From positions 1,397,768 through 1,461,767 of the forward strand of contig JAJUBI010000007.1 of NCBI GenBank assembly GCA_022419385.1: 64,000 nucleotides of DNA. The letters are read 5' to 3'. How positions within the stretch are numbered: the stretch's first letter is position 1; the number at the start of each line of letters is the position of its first letter. This stretch comes from Paraconiothyrium sp. Pb-2020. Lineage: Eukaryota > Ascomycota > Dothideomycetes > Pleosporales > Didymosphaeriaceae. Shown here piece by piece: positions 35,311 to 45,627 of the stretch. The notes beneath the pieces were generated by a model. The model had not been told where the DNA came from. It saw only the letters and a list, made by a program, of their open reading frames with translations, and made no database searches. The position numbers and the translations under genes were made by a program.

Positions 35311-36427
35311 ATGAGACCCATATTGCTCTCCGGGCACGAGCGCGCGCTCACCCAGGTCAAATACAACCCCGATGGCGACATCATTTTCTCAGTATCGAAG
35401 GACCACGTCGTGTGCGCATGGTGTTAGTAACCCCGGCTGCGACAGCATTGTATGCATATACTTACGGGCGCAGACTCTCACAACGGTGAACGGTTAGGAA
35501 CATACCACGGCCACCAGGGTGCACTCTGGACTGTCGACGTCGACCCCACTTCCACTCTTCTCGCGACCGGCGGTGCCGATAACACGATGCGGTTATGGGA
35601 GGTCCGGACGGGTAAGCTGCTCAAGACTTGGGATTTCCCGACTTCGATAAAGCGTGTGGAGTTCTCTGCAGATGGCAGGCAGTTGCTTGGTGTTACCGAG
35701 AAGCGTTCCGGGCATCTCGGTACGATCTGTGTCTACGAGATTAATCCCGACCCCGAGGCACAGCAGTCAGATGAGCATGTTTTGAGGATAGTCTGCGAGG
35801 ACAGCAAGCCCACAGTTGCAGGCTTCAGTTACCTGGCGCATTACATCATCTCTGGACACGAGGACGGTAGTGTCTCACAATTCGACGCGAAGAGTGGAGA
35901 GCTGCTCTATAACACCCAGGTCCATGAGCCAGATGCGCTGAGTACGTATTAGGAGCCTGAGTACCTGAATATTGCTAATCTTGATAGTTACCGATCTCCA
36001 ATGGTCCCAGGACCGCACATACTTCATTACTGCTTCAAAGGACAAGACCGCAAAGATCTCCGCCGCCGACAGCATCGAAGTGCTCAAGACCTACGTCGCC
36101 GATACACCCCTCAACAGCGCCGCTATTACCCCTGTCAAAGACTACGTGATCCTTGGTGGTGGTCAAGCCGCCATGGATGTCACCACAACTAGCGCCCGTC
36201 AAGGAAAGTTCGAAGCCCGCTTCTACCACAAGATCTTCTGTGAGGAGATTGGTCGCGTGAGGGGTCACTTCGGTCCGCTCAATTACGTTGCAGTCCACCC
36301 ACAAGGCACCGGATACTGTAGCGGTGGAGAAGACGGTTATGTTCGTGTGCACCACTTCGACAAGGGCTACTTCGACTTCATGTACGAGGTGGAAAGGGAG
36401 AAGGCGCAGGAGCAGGCGAACCTGTAG
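35311..36427 (+). CDS. TIF34: Translation initiation factor eIF3 subunit I
   Basis: A core WD40 subunit of eIF3, which loads the ternary complex and mRNA on the 40S ribosome. Exons 35311-35422, 35474-35941 and 35988-36427 give 339 residues, the standard length. The start MRPILLSGHERALTQVKYN is canonical. WD-type repeats are visible: GHQGALWTVDVDP..LLATGGADNTMRLWE, ITDLQWSQDRTYFITASKDKTAKI and GPLNYVAVHPQGTGYCSGGEDGYVRV. Both introns (35423-35473, 35942-35987) have GT..AG ends, split codons in phase 1, and restore the conserved frame. Confidence 0.97.
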
Positions 36428-37121
36428 ACGGAAGGTGTGATGGCTGATGGATGCATGGGACGGCGTTCGGTGCCTAGGGTTATTTGCCCACATCTTGGGA
36501 TGGCTAGTCATTGTCAAAAGGTCACTCGGTAGAGTTTATGTGTAAACGAAAAGCTTTATCGCAGTCTATCTGAGTAATGGCTTGTTTGGCTAGAAGACTC
36601 CGAGAAGCCGCAATGACTCGGTTGAATGTCCAGGTCACGTATGATCAGAACTGGCGCGCGCAGAAGAAGCGATTTCACTGGCGCTTGCTTAGAGCAATCT
36701 GGCAGGCTTCGAGTCGAAGATGCAGAAGTAGTGGCAATGCCAATTTATACGAAACTCATGGTCGTACTTTCGGCAACGAAAAATGACGTTGCGATTCAAT
36801 CTGCGGTGGGGATTTGTGAAATCTAATTCTTGATCTAAAAGAGCTCATGGAGGCACTCCAGGGCTTGGTCTTCTTATTGGTCACACGCGTTTAGTGGGGC
36901 GTAACTTCCAACTTTCCTCCTTCCATCTACACCGCTGCCTTTCCCGCTTGAACATGGCTTGCCTGTCTACGGGGACCAGTCGAAGCGTACATCTCGGTCT
37001 TCAATGTTAACGTAATGCTCTAGCAGTTTCGTAACCCGCAACATCCCTACCTCAACTTCACGATCACTACGCCTATGTAAGCACCACTAACAGTCACTCA
37101 CACGTCACGATCTAATGTAAT
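36428..37121. other. Intergenic
   Basis: No supportable gene. Small frames at 36577-36826 are not protein-like. Confidence 0.5.
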
Positions 37122-38304
37122 ATGCAAAGAGCTTGCTTACTTATCGTCACGTTCACCTTCTTATTCTTTTGGATCCAAGATAAGATGGCGGCAGTCGCAC
37201 CTGGTCTGTCGGGGAGCTTTCATTATGAGTTCGAGACGCTGAAAGGCTACTTCGCGCAAAGTGAGGATTCGACAGATGATTCCCAGTTTGATTTTGTACG
37301 CATTTCGTCCTCTCTAGAAGACCGGGTTCTCATAATATCCAGATCCGGGAAGAATTCGGACTTATAGGGCAAAAGTATGACACAGATACCGATGCTGGGA
37401 GAGATAAGGGTCAGTGGGGCAGGTTCGAGAGGTTCGTCAGAGACTTGAACGAGAAGAGTGGGGAGAGTGAGGCTGTCAAGGTCCTATTCCTAGGAAGACA
37501 TGGGCAAGGGTGGCACAACGTGGCGGAAAGCAAGTATGGGACTAAGAATTGGGATGTACGCCACCCTCCTCCTGGCGGGCTGTATTCCTGTTACTGATCA
37601 TGTAGTGCTATTGGTCTATGCTTGACGGTGCAGATGGTATGGTCTGGTCTGATGCAGTCCTCACTGAGGTGGGCCAGGGCCAGGCTAAAGATGTGCATGG
37701 TCTGTGGCAACAGCTACTTCCCAAAGGCATCCCGCCACCGGAGACATACTACGTCAGTCCGATGACAAGAACCATCGAGACGGCGGACCTGAGCTTCAAA
37801 GGCCTTGCTTTGCCGCATGGCAAGCCATATCGGCCCTATATTAAGGAGGTCGGTCTTAATTCACCATAGACCATAGAGGGGTACTGATCGTTTGAGTAGC
37901 TTCTGAGGGAAGCTTTGGGAGTACACACATGCGACCGTCGAAGCACCGCCTCTCACATCCTCAAGGCATTTCCACATATCACGCTTGAACCAAATTTCTC
38001 GGAACCGGATGTCCTCTGGGAAGCAGATTACCGTGAACCTCGGTCAGCTCGCCAGTATCGCCTTTCCCAATTGCTTGACGACATCTTCGCGAACGATGAC
38101 AGTGTCTTCCTCTCACTGACGAGCCACTCGGGTGCTATAGGGAGCATTTTGGCAGCAATTGGACACAGGACGTTCGCGTTGCAAACAGGTGGAGTGATTC
38201 CCGTGCTTGTCCGGGCTCGAAGGGTAGAAGGTCAGAGGCAAGAGCCGCCCAAAGAGCCGAGCGAGGCACCGCCGAAGTGCAAGGAACACCCTGTGGAGGC
38301 ATAA
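37122..38304 (+). CDS. Histidine phosphatase (phosphoglycerate-mutase-like, Pmu1 type)
   Basis: Exons 37122-37295, 37343-37555, 37606-37848 and 37900-38304 give 344 residues. The histidine-phosphatase motif is FLGRHGQGWHN. A second arginine is in YYVSPMTRTIETA and the second histidine in SLTSHSGAIGS, so the catalytic pocket appears complete. The N-terminal block FHYEFETLKGYFAQSEDSTD and FGLIGQ resemble yeast Pmu1 and its fungal relatives; the substrate is uncertain. Two in-frame starts exist. ATG 37122 adds a 21-residue hydrophobic segment (ACLLIVTFTFLFFWI) that could be a signal or anchor. ATG 37185 (MAAVAPGLSGSF) gives a 323-residue soluble protein and may be the true start. The three short introns all fit phase 0. 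Confidence 0.88.
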
Positions 38305-39181
38305 TCTTGGTGTCAACAGCCGGCTTGCATGCGTGGTTATTACATGGTCAAAGTTGGAGTTGGAGATGACCCAGTGCACCTTCAAATGAGCCTCAACTAC
38401 AGATTTTCTACACTATCTGGGGCGATCCACGTTCAAGCCATACTGCCATGCTGGCCAGCGATGATGGCTCTTTCGTTACAATGCGGCGCCTTGGCTCCAT
38501 CTGCCCGCCGGGTGGATGTGCTGACGAGCGGAATGCGCTTCCGAGTGGGATGTCTACCGTCCCGAGACAGCATGCAGGGTGGCGTGTTGCATCGACTTAA
38601 TAAACCCTCGCACCCATCTCTCCCAATGCTATCACATTCTTGCAACTTGTGCTATCACTGCGAACGTCGTTCAGATGGTCGTCGCCGATACCGTCCACGC
38701 TCGGATCGAAGCGCGCCCTGCCTACAACGGGGCCCCACGTCCGTCACGTCCGTCACCAGCCGTCGCGTGACGAATTTGCAGCCCTGGAGCTGTTTCGGAG
38801 CTGCGCAACAGGCCCCGAAGCTGCAATAAAGCTTCAATCAAAGCTCTTCCGCCTGCGACCTGCCTCTCCTGTCATTCCCGCCTGTCTTGACTGTGGGGTA
38901 TTAGCCGAGCCGTACCTCGTACCTCAGAGAGCCCTGGGCGACGTGACTTGCACTGATCCCGCTCGTACCTGCCGTCGCATTAAAGGCCGCTCTTCCTCTT
39001 GCCTCGGATCTCTTTACCCCGCGACGCCCTCCGATACCCACACAGCGCAGCTTTCACACGGACCCTGACCGAGCACTGGTGCTTGCGCGGGCGGGAGCTC
39101 TTCAGTGTTCCCTTGGTACGAAGTGCGGAAGTCAGACCTCGGCGGACTTCCGAGGTTATCCAACAGCGCCTCTGCTTGAAA
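38305..39181. other. Intergenic region and IDP promoter
   Basis: There is a CACGTCCGT direct duplication near 38737-38755 and a repeated CGTACCTCGTACCTC near 38912-38926. No gene is seen. The frame open from 38999 is the 5' extension of the IDP exon and lacks a convincing upstream start. Confidence 0.45.
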
Positions 39182-40790
39182 ATGGCAGCCATGAGAGCCT
39201 CCACGCCAGCTTTCCGCGCTGCAGCACCTCTTCCGCGACTTTCCCGTGGCTTCGCGACTAGGAGTCTAGCCTTCCAACAAGCTGCGAGACCGGCTTCTGC
39301 CCTGCGAAACAGCACAACGAGCCCCAGGCTTGCTCTGTACACACCCATTGCCGCTACACGCAGCGTCGATATTGCACACCAGCGCAGGATGGCGTCTACC
39401 GGAATCAAGAAGATCAAGGTCAAGAACCCCGTCGTCGAGCTCGATGGCGACGAGATGACGCGCATCATCTGGCAGGAGATCAAGGACCGCTTCATCCACC
39501 CCTACCTCGACATCGACCTCAAGTACTACGACTTGGGCCTGCCCTACCGCGACGAGACCGACGACAAGGTCACGCTGGATGCCGCAGAGGCTATCAAGAA
39601 GTACTCGGTTGGTGTCAAATGCGCTACCATCACACCCGATGAGCAGCGTGTGGAGGAATTCAAGCTCAAGAAGAGTATGTGCACAATTGATATTTGACCG
39701 CGAGAAAACTGCTCACAATGTAACAGTGTGGCTCTCGCCCAATGGCACAATCCGAAACCACCTGTAAGACATTCGCGCCCACATGAGACGGAACAAACTT
39801 GCTGATTGCGTCCAGAGGAGGAACCGTCTTCCGCGCACCCATCGTTATTCCCGCTATCCCTCGTCTCGTACCCGGCTGGAAGCAGCCCATCATCATTGGA
39901 CGTCACGCCTTTGGCGACCAGTACCGCGCAAAGGACCGTGTTATCCCCGGAGAGGGCACCCTCGAGATGGTATACACTCCCAAGGGCGGCAAGCCCGAGG
40001 TGATCAAGGTCTACGACTTCCCTGAGGGCGGAGGTGTCGCGCAGACCCAGTACAACACCACTGAATCCATCTCTGGCTTCGCACACGCTTCGTTCAAGCT
40101 TGCGCTTGACAAGAAGCTGCCATTGTACATGAGCACCAAGAACACCATCTTGAAGGCGTACGACGGCAAGTTCAAGGACGTCTTCCAGGAGATCTACGAT
40201 AAGCAGTACAAGCAGGAGTTCGAGGCAAAGGGCATCTGGTATGAGCACCGTCTCATTGACGACATGGTCGCCCAGATGATCAAGAGCGAGGGCGGTTACA
40301 TCATCGCCATGAAGAGTAAGTCACCGCCAGCCGCAACCAGCAAGATACCTCACTGACCATCCTAGACTACGATGGAGACGTCCAGTCTGACATCGTCGCC
40401 CAAGGCTTTGGTTCCCTCGGCCTCATGACCTCCGTTCTCATCACACCCGACGGCAAGACCTTTGAGGCTGAAGCAGCCCACGGCACCGTCACCCGCCACT
40501 ATCGTGAACATCAGAAGGGCAGGGAGACGTCCACCAACCCCATTGCTTCAATCTACGCTTGGACACAGGGTCTCGCCAAGCGCGGTGAGCTTGACGGCAC
40601 ACCTGAGCTCGTCACCTTTGCCGAGCAGCTCGAGAGAGCATGCGTCGACACTGTAAACATTGACAGCATTATGACCAAGGACCTGGCGCTTGCGTGCGGC
40701 AAGAAAGATAGGAGTGCATATGTAACGACAAACGAGTACCTTGATGCCGTTGAGCGGAGGTTGAAGTCGAGCCTGAAGGAGAAGCTATAG
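39182..40790 (+). CDS. IDP1: NADP-dependent isocitrate dehydrogenase, mitochondrial form
   Basis: Oxidises isocitrate to 2-oxoglutarate, making NADPH. Exons 39182-39674, 39727-39763, 39816-40315 and 40366-40790 give 484 residues. The signature NYDGDVQSDIVAQGFGSLG is created exactly across the third splice junction. LDGDEMTRIIWQEIKD, LSPNGTIRNHLGGTVFR and EAEAAHGTVTRHYREH are also present, so the active site appears complete. The first ~65 residues are Arg/Ala/Ser-rich without acidic residues until SVDIAHQRR, a typical mitochondrial presequence. An internal in-frame ATG at 39389 (MASTGIKKIKVKNPVV) coincides with the start of cytosolic relatives. Dual mitochondrial and cytosolic products from one gene are known for Aspergillus idpA. 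Exon 2 is only 37 bases. Confidence 0.97.
39389..39391 (+). promoter_or_regulatory. Putative alternative (cytosolic) start codon of IDP
   Basis: This ATG is in frame, 69 codons downstream of the presequence start, with a purine at -3 (CAGGATGG). It begins the conserved enzyme core. Confidence 0.5.
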
Positions 40791-41003
40791 ATTCGGGGTT
40801 CCTGTGTCTAATGTGTATACGTGATGCGATGTAGATACCGGCCATTAGCTGGGTGTCGGATTAATTTTGAACATCTTGCTTACGATACCTAGGTGAAGAT
40901 ATTGAGGCGATTCTAGCGTTGCTTTGCGTTGCGAGATAGGTAGCACTCTACACAGCATCGGAAAAGCAAATTTTTGACCACCGTCCAAATTGGTACCACG
41001 TTG

Positions 41004-43823
41004 ATGTCACCGAACGAGGAGGGGTTCTGCATGCAGTCGCTGTCTCACGGCATTGTTTGTAACACAAGCTTGTCGCGCGTCTCCGCTATGTATACTCCTC
41101 GGACCTCGAAGGTTGAAAAGAAGGCCTCTTCGCAGGCCCATCGGCGGCTCTTTCAGTTCTTGCAGGGTGCTTTGTTTGGGCCGCTCGGTAACGGTTCTTT
41201 GTCACATGACGTCGTTCATTCACTAACGTTTAGCTCCCGTTCTACGCGTAACGCTATGGACGGTGCGCGCTTCCGCGCACTCGATATCAATAGTGCGGGG
41301 CAGCTTGCGTCGCCCGCGCTCTCCACGCCGGTTCTGTCAATACCTACCGCTTCAAGGCCACGTCCACTACGGGTGTCTTTCGTGGAGGACGCAAAAATGG
41401 ACGACCATGACAAAGAGAATGCTACGGGTGAGATTGTGAGAAGCGACACGCCCGTAGTGCTGGAGGCTGAAGAGAAACACATATCTCGCTCGCCCGTGAA
41501 AACCTCAACACAGGTTGAGACTCGACAGTCGACTCCCGCGAGAACACTTCCCCTCGGTCCGCCCGCTACACCCAAAAGCCCTGCGAAGAACTTACAGAGT
41601 CACAATGGCGTTCATGCTCCCCACCGCTTACCCAGCCCCGTCAAGAACAGATTAAGCCGCCCGTCCAGCCCCATTAAGACCCCGAGAAGCCGACCGTCAA
41701 GTCGTTCTTCGAGCCCGCTGAAGCGAACACCTGCCCCAGGAAAAAATGAACATTTTGAGACGACACCAACAGGTTTCCGCTATACAATAGAGCTGCCCGA
41801 GAGCAAAATTGTGCCGAAGAAAGATAGCGGCGCTACTCCGAGCAAGTCCAAAATCTCCACGCCGATGAAAGGCTTCGCGCTTGTGGACAGCACTTCCAAG
41901 ACAAACAACCCCAAAAGAGCGAGCAGCCCATCAAAATATAGATCTGCGAGCCCGCGGAAAGAGCTGTTGCAGACGCATGCTGCGAGCCCGGAGAAGAAGA
42001 GTGTTGAGGCTGGTGTGGATCAAGCGGAGCCGATTCCGACGGCCGCGTTGCCGAAGGGCCACAGGAAGCGCGACTCCGTGAAGCTGACGCAGACGAATGG
42101 TGTGCATGCCGGCACGCCAACTGTCGAAGTTACGAGGGGGGATGTGTGGACGAGTCTGCAGTTACGGTCGCCTGCCACGTCTAAGACTAGTAGTGTCGAC
42201 ACGCAGGTGAAGGGAAGCGAGGCGAATGAAGATGAACGCAGACCAGGTATGAACGGTGTGTCTCCTTCACCCGCATCCATGGAGTGTCATGAAGAATCGA
42301 CCCCGATTGAAGAGACGGCGAGCGTATCGTTGAGGAAGCAGTCAATACCCACGAACTTTGGCGAAATGTTGAGGAACTCGAGCCAAGATGTGCTGTACAC
42401 CCGTCGAAGCTTGTTTGACGAGGCCCCTGATAAAAAGCAGTTCTCCAGTCCCACAATCATGGAAAAGGCTCGACGGAAATCCGAAATAGTGACTGGGTCT
42501 CTACCTGGAGTCGTTGCAAAGCCGAACTTCAACGGCGAGTCTCTGATGGAAGATGCAGGCGCACCAGTAGTCAAAGATTTCGCCAATGCAGCAGACGATG
42601 GAACGAACAAGGTTGTCCCGGAAGAGTCCAGAACAAAAGTACATAAGAGTCAGGCAGACAGAAGGGTGTCGTTCGCCAGTACTCCCCGGACGCCGACTGG
42701 CACTCCGCCATCTCTCATCGCAGCCATAGAAGCAGACATGCAAGATATATGCAACGGCCTTCGACGATCACTAGGCGACGGATTTGCAGCCGGATCTCGA
42801 AGCCCCGACCTTACACGTTGGCTAGGCTCCAGCCCAAACCATAGAAGTCCTTCGAACTTACCTCTCAGTCCAGACCCTACGAACACCGATAACGCGCCTC
42901 GTCGCAGCCTCCAGGAGGGTATGGCAGCCGCAAAACAGAAGGTCTTGTCGCGGAGATCGTCACGTTGGAAGAAGACGGCATTATCACCGCTTCCACTGCG
43001 AACAACTAGCAAGATCGAGGGGAAGGAGCCGTACCACTCACGCCTGCCTCGCCTCTCACCCACGAAACTTGAGCCGCAGCCCAGGATGCCTGGTACTATT
43101 CCACAGGCACCACGAACCTCGCTCTTTGAAGTTGCAAAAAAAGCTGCACCACTGACACCAAGCCGCGTTCCAGCGATGGCCTCGCATCGCGCCCGCTATA
43201 CACGCGAGACCCAGGGCAGAGGGGAGACTGTGGGTTTTGCGAGCGCGCAGGATATCGCGAAGCAAGTCGAAGAGTGGAATAGCATCTCGCAGTCTCCAGA
43301 GAAGAAGCCCGCCGTTCGAGCAACGCAGCTAAAGACAGGAGCGAAAACGCCAAACAAAATGGCGACCAGGGCGATGACGACGACGCCACGCTCGCAACCC
43401 ACCTTCATGAGTCCAACAGCTACTAGCAGTGCAAAGTCGGAAAAGCGGAAGGAGAGGAAGAGCTACACGCCTCCAGGCTCGCCCGCCACACCAGGCATGC
43501 TTCCGCGGTCTCCGATAAAGGCAGTTCAATTTCCTACCAGACCCGCCCCTTCACCTCCCAAGAAGAATCTCGCGCCTCTGAAGAATCCTAAAATCCGCGC
43601 CCTCACAGCCGCTGCCCCGCAGACGCCTTTGCCCCGCAACAAGCGTGACGTGGAGGGGATGGATAGGGGAGCTTTTCGCACGCCTAGCAAGGAGATGGGA
43701 AACAAGCTGGACAGAGAGATTGATGCGCATCTGGAGCGCGAGGCACGAGCTGGACGCGTCTTTACGCCCAGCGGGCAGCGGATTAGCGATTTGTTAGCTA
43801 GGAGGCGCGAGAGCGTGGAGTGA
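41004..43823 (+). CDS. Ser/Pro/Lys-rich protein with many proline-directed sites and a KEN box
   Basis: A single long open frame encodes 939 residues from ATG 41004; ATGs at 41088 (MYTPRTSKVEKK) and 41257 (MDGARFRALD) are plausible alternatives, the last with an upstream intron. The protein is mostly disordered and packed with SP/TP motifs in basic context (SPVK, SPIKTPRS, SPLKRTP, TPKSPAK), typical of cyclin-dependent-kinase substrates. A KEN tripeptide at 137-139 (DHDKENAT) resembles an APC/C degron. The C-terminal ~60 residues look more ordered and helical (MGNKLDREIDAHLEREARAG, FTPSGQRISDLLARRRE). A cell-cycle or cytoskeletal role is inference; I do not recognise the family. It follows IDP on the same strand after about 210 bases. 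Confidence 0.75.
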   Translation: MSPNEEGFCMQSLSHGIVCNTSLSRVSAMYTPRTSKVEKKASSQAHRRLFQFLQGALFGPLGNGSLSHDVVHSLTFSSRSTRNAMDGARFRALDINSAGQLASPALSTPVLSIPTASRPRPLRVSFVEDAKMDDHDKENATGEIVRSDTPVVLEAEEKHISRSPVKTSTQVETRQSTPARTLPLGPPATPKSPAKNLQSHNGVHAPHRLPSPVKNRLSRPSSPIKTPRSRPSSRSSSPLKRTPAPGKNEHFETTPTGFRYTIELPESKIVPKKDSGATPSKSKISTPMKGFALVDSTSKTNNPKRASSPSKYRSASPRKELLQTHAASPEKKSVEAGVDQAEPIPTAALPKGHRKRDSVKLTQTNGVHAGTPTVEVTRGDVWTSLQLRSPATSKTSSVDTQVKGSEANEDERRPGMNGVSPSPASMECHEESTPIEETASVSLRKQSIPTNFGEMLRNSSQDVLYTRRSLFDEAPDKKQFSSPTIMEKARRKSEIVTGSLPGVVAKPNFNGESLMEDAGAPVVKDFANAADDGTNKVVPEESRTKVHKSQADRRVSFASTPRTPTGTPPSLIAAIEADMQDICNGLRRSLGDGFAAGSRSPDLTRWLGSSPNHRSPSNLPLSPDPTNTDNAPRRSLQEGMAAAKQKVLSRRSSRWKKTALSPLPLRTTSKIEGKEPYHSRLPRLSPTKLEPQPRMPGTIPQAPRTSLFEVAKKAAPLTPSRVPAMASHRARYTRETQGRGETVGFASAQDIAKQVEEWNSISQSPEKKPAVRATQLKTGAKTPNKMATRAMTTTPRSQPTFMSPTATSSAKSEKRKERKSYTPPGSPATPGMLPRSPIKAVQFPTRPAPSPPKKNLAPLKNPKIRALTAAAPQTPLPRNKRDVEGMDRGAFRTPSKEMGNKLDREIDAHLEREARAGRVFTPSGQRISDLLARRRESVE

Positions 43824-45627
43824 GATGCGGAAAGGGAGTATGTGGCATAGTCAAGTCTTATGGGGACGGGAAATGAGAATGTGGGTGGCTAGTGCAGGGA
43901 AGCGTGGGAATGACATGTCTCGACTTCGTGTATCTAAATGCGTGCGTACGGATCTGACGGTATGGTGGCATGATTTGAGCAGTGCGATGAGCGAGGACGA
44001 TAACGCAGGACACGCACGATCTGCAGTTTATGGCGGATTTGCATGGTGGAAACGCTGGGAGTGGCTATGGTACATGATATGGTCAGCTTGCTGGAATGAA
44101 ACGCGCTTCACTGCTGTGCAGCTCCGTGACACTGGTGTGGTATCCTTCCTTTCCACCGCCGCTTCGACAACACAGCCATCGCAACGATTTTAAACCGTCC
44201 ACCCGCCCACCCTTAGAGAGACGGATTAGACATCGGGAGTTCCAGAGAAGAATCCGCTCAGAGCATGGCTCTAGGACCTCTGGGTGACAGAGTGGTGGAG
44301 CGACGGAGAGCTGCACAACCCATACTACGAGCCCGCGCAAATTTTGAATCACAAAGGGCCAGAGAGAGAGCGAGAAAACCACGCACTCGGACCAAGGGTT
44401 CTTGGTATCCGTGATCAACATTGTCTCCACAAGTGTGAGTTCGAAATGACGAACCTGTGCACAGCCCGTACCAAGACTGCCAGGTTAACAACGACACACT
44501 CGGACCAAATGTTCGACGACTCCACATCATTCTAATCGCCATCATTACACACTTCAAGCATTGGGTTGCACAGCCTCTACCAAGATACCGAGAGAAACAA
44601 ACCACGCATGCCTGCTAGGTACAAAGAGGTTCGACGCCGCGGTCGCATGATGAGTGTCCCCACTCTGAAGCATGCCGCTGGTGCCAAGCTGAGAAGCTTT
44701 ATCGCGGGAACTACCTCTCATCTTCGTCCTTCTACAATTTACTGCACAGCCCATACCAAGGAGCAAACAAACCACGCATACATGCCGATGGTCAACGCCG
44801 CATGCCGCGGTAGGCGTGGAGAATGACCCCACCTCCGTCCGTTGCCTTCGACGTACGCTGCAAATGCCAAATTGTTGCCAAGGGCGTCAAAGTATCTGCA
44901 AGCTCGCTGAACCACGCATGCCCAGTCTTTTGTTATGGTACATCGATAGTCGCGTGGTGGCAGTGCAATATCCACACACCCCACCAATGTCCCCGTCGTC
45001 TGTCACCTGTGGACACGCTACGCATCATACGCGGCATCAAATCACATCACATCACCGAGCTCCACGCATGGCATCACTCAGCTCCACCGTCGCAGCTCAA
45101 CAATAATAATGGTACGAAAACAGGACGACGAACGCGGTAAGTGCTTGCGTGCGTCGGTGGTGTGGCTAGTGCTTTCCTCGGACTACGCGCTGCCGCTGCG
45201 TGCTGTAAGGTGCGCATCGGCGCTAGGTACGTCCACGTTTGCGGAGTGCACGTGAAGATGAAAGGTGGTGCCGAGGGCAGGGGAAAGGGGTGTGGTGTTG
45301 CAGAAGTGACAGGTGGACACATGGAATGTTGGCATCCATATGGGTGCAAAAGTATCGTAATTTCTATTTGTGAGAACGTGATGCGAGAGTGATCCCGAAC
45401 ATGTGTACATTGCATATATACGCCTGCGTTGTAGCTGTCCAAGCTAGATGCCCAGAGGTAACATAATCCTGCAAAGTAAGGAAATTCGTGAAGAGTCGTA
45501 GACTTCGTGGAAGCGCCCAGTCGGCGCAGCCAGATGCGTCGCTATAGTACAGTTGGGTCGGCGAAAGCTAGAGTACATTTTGATGCCATAACGTGATATT
45601 GACCAAATCCAAGATGGTGAAGGCCTT
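43824..45627. other. Intergenic 1.8 kb with degenerate direct repeats
   Basis: No supportable protein gene. The middle (about 44317-44925) contains several related segments; see the repeat entry. The frames at 44083-45442 are short and conflict with one another. Confidence 0.45.
44457..44925. repeat. Degenerate direct repeats, roughly 100-base units
   Basis: TGCACAGCC..TACCAAG followed by AAACAAACCACGCAT occurs near 44568-44609 and 44743-44778. Both copies are followed by a related GACGCCGCGG / AACGCCGCATGCCGCGG stretch and a CCCCAC. A more diverged copy begins at 44457 (TGCACAGCCCGTACCAAG) and possibly another near 44317. CCACGCATGCC recurs at about 44912. The copies do not share a reading frame. 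Confidence 0.5.
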
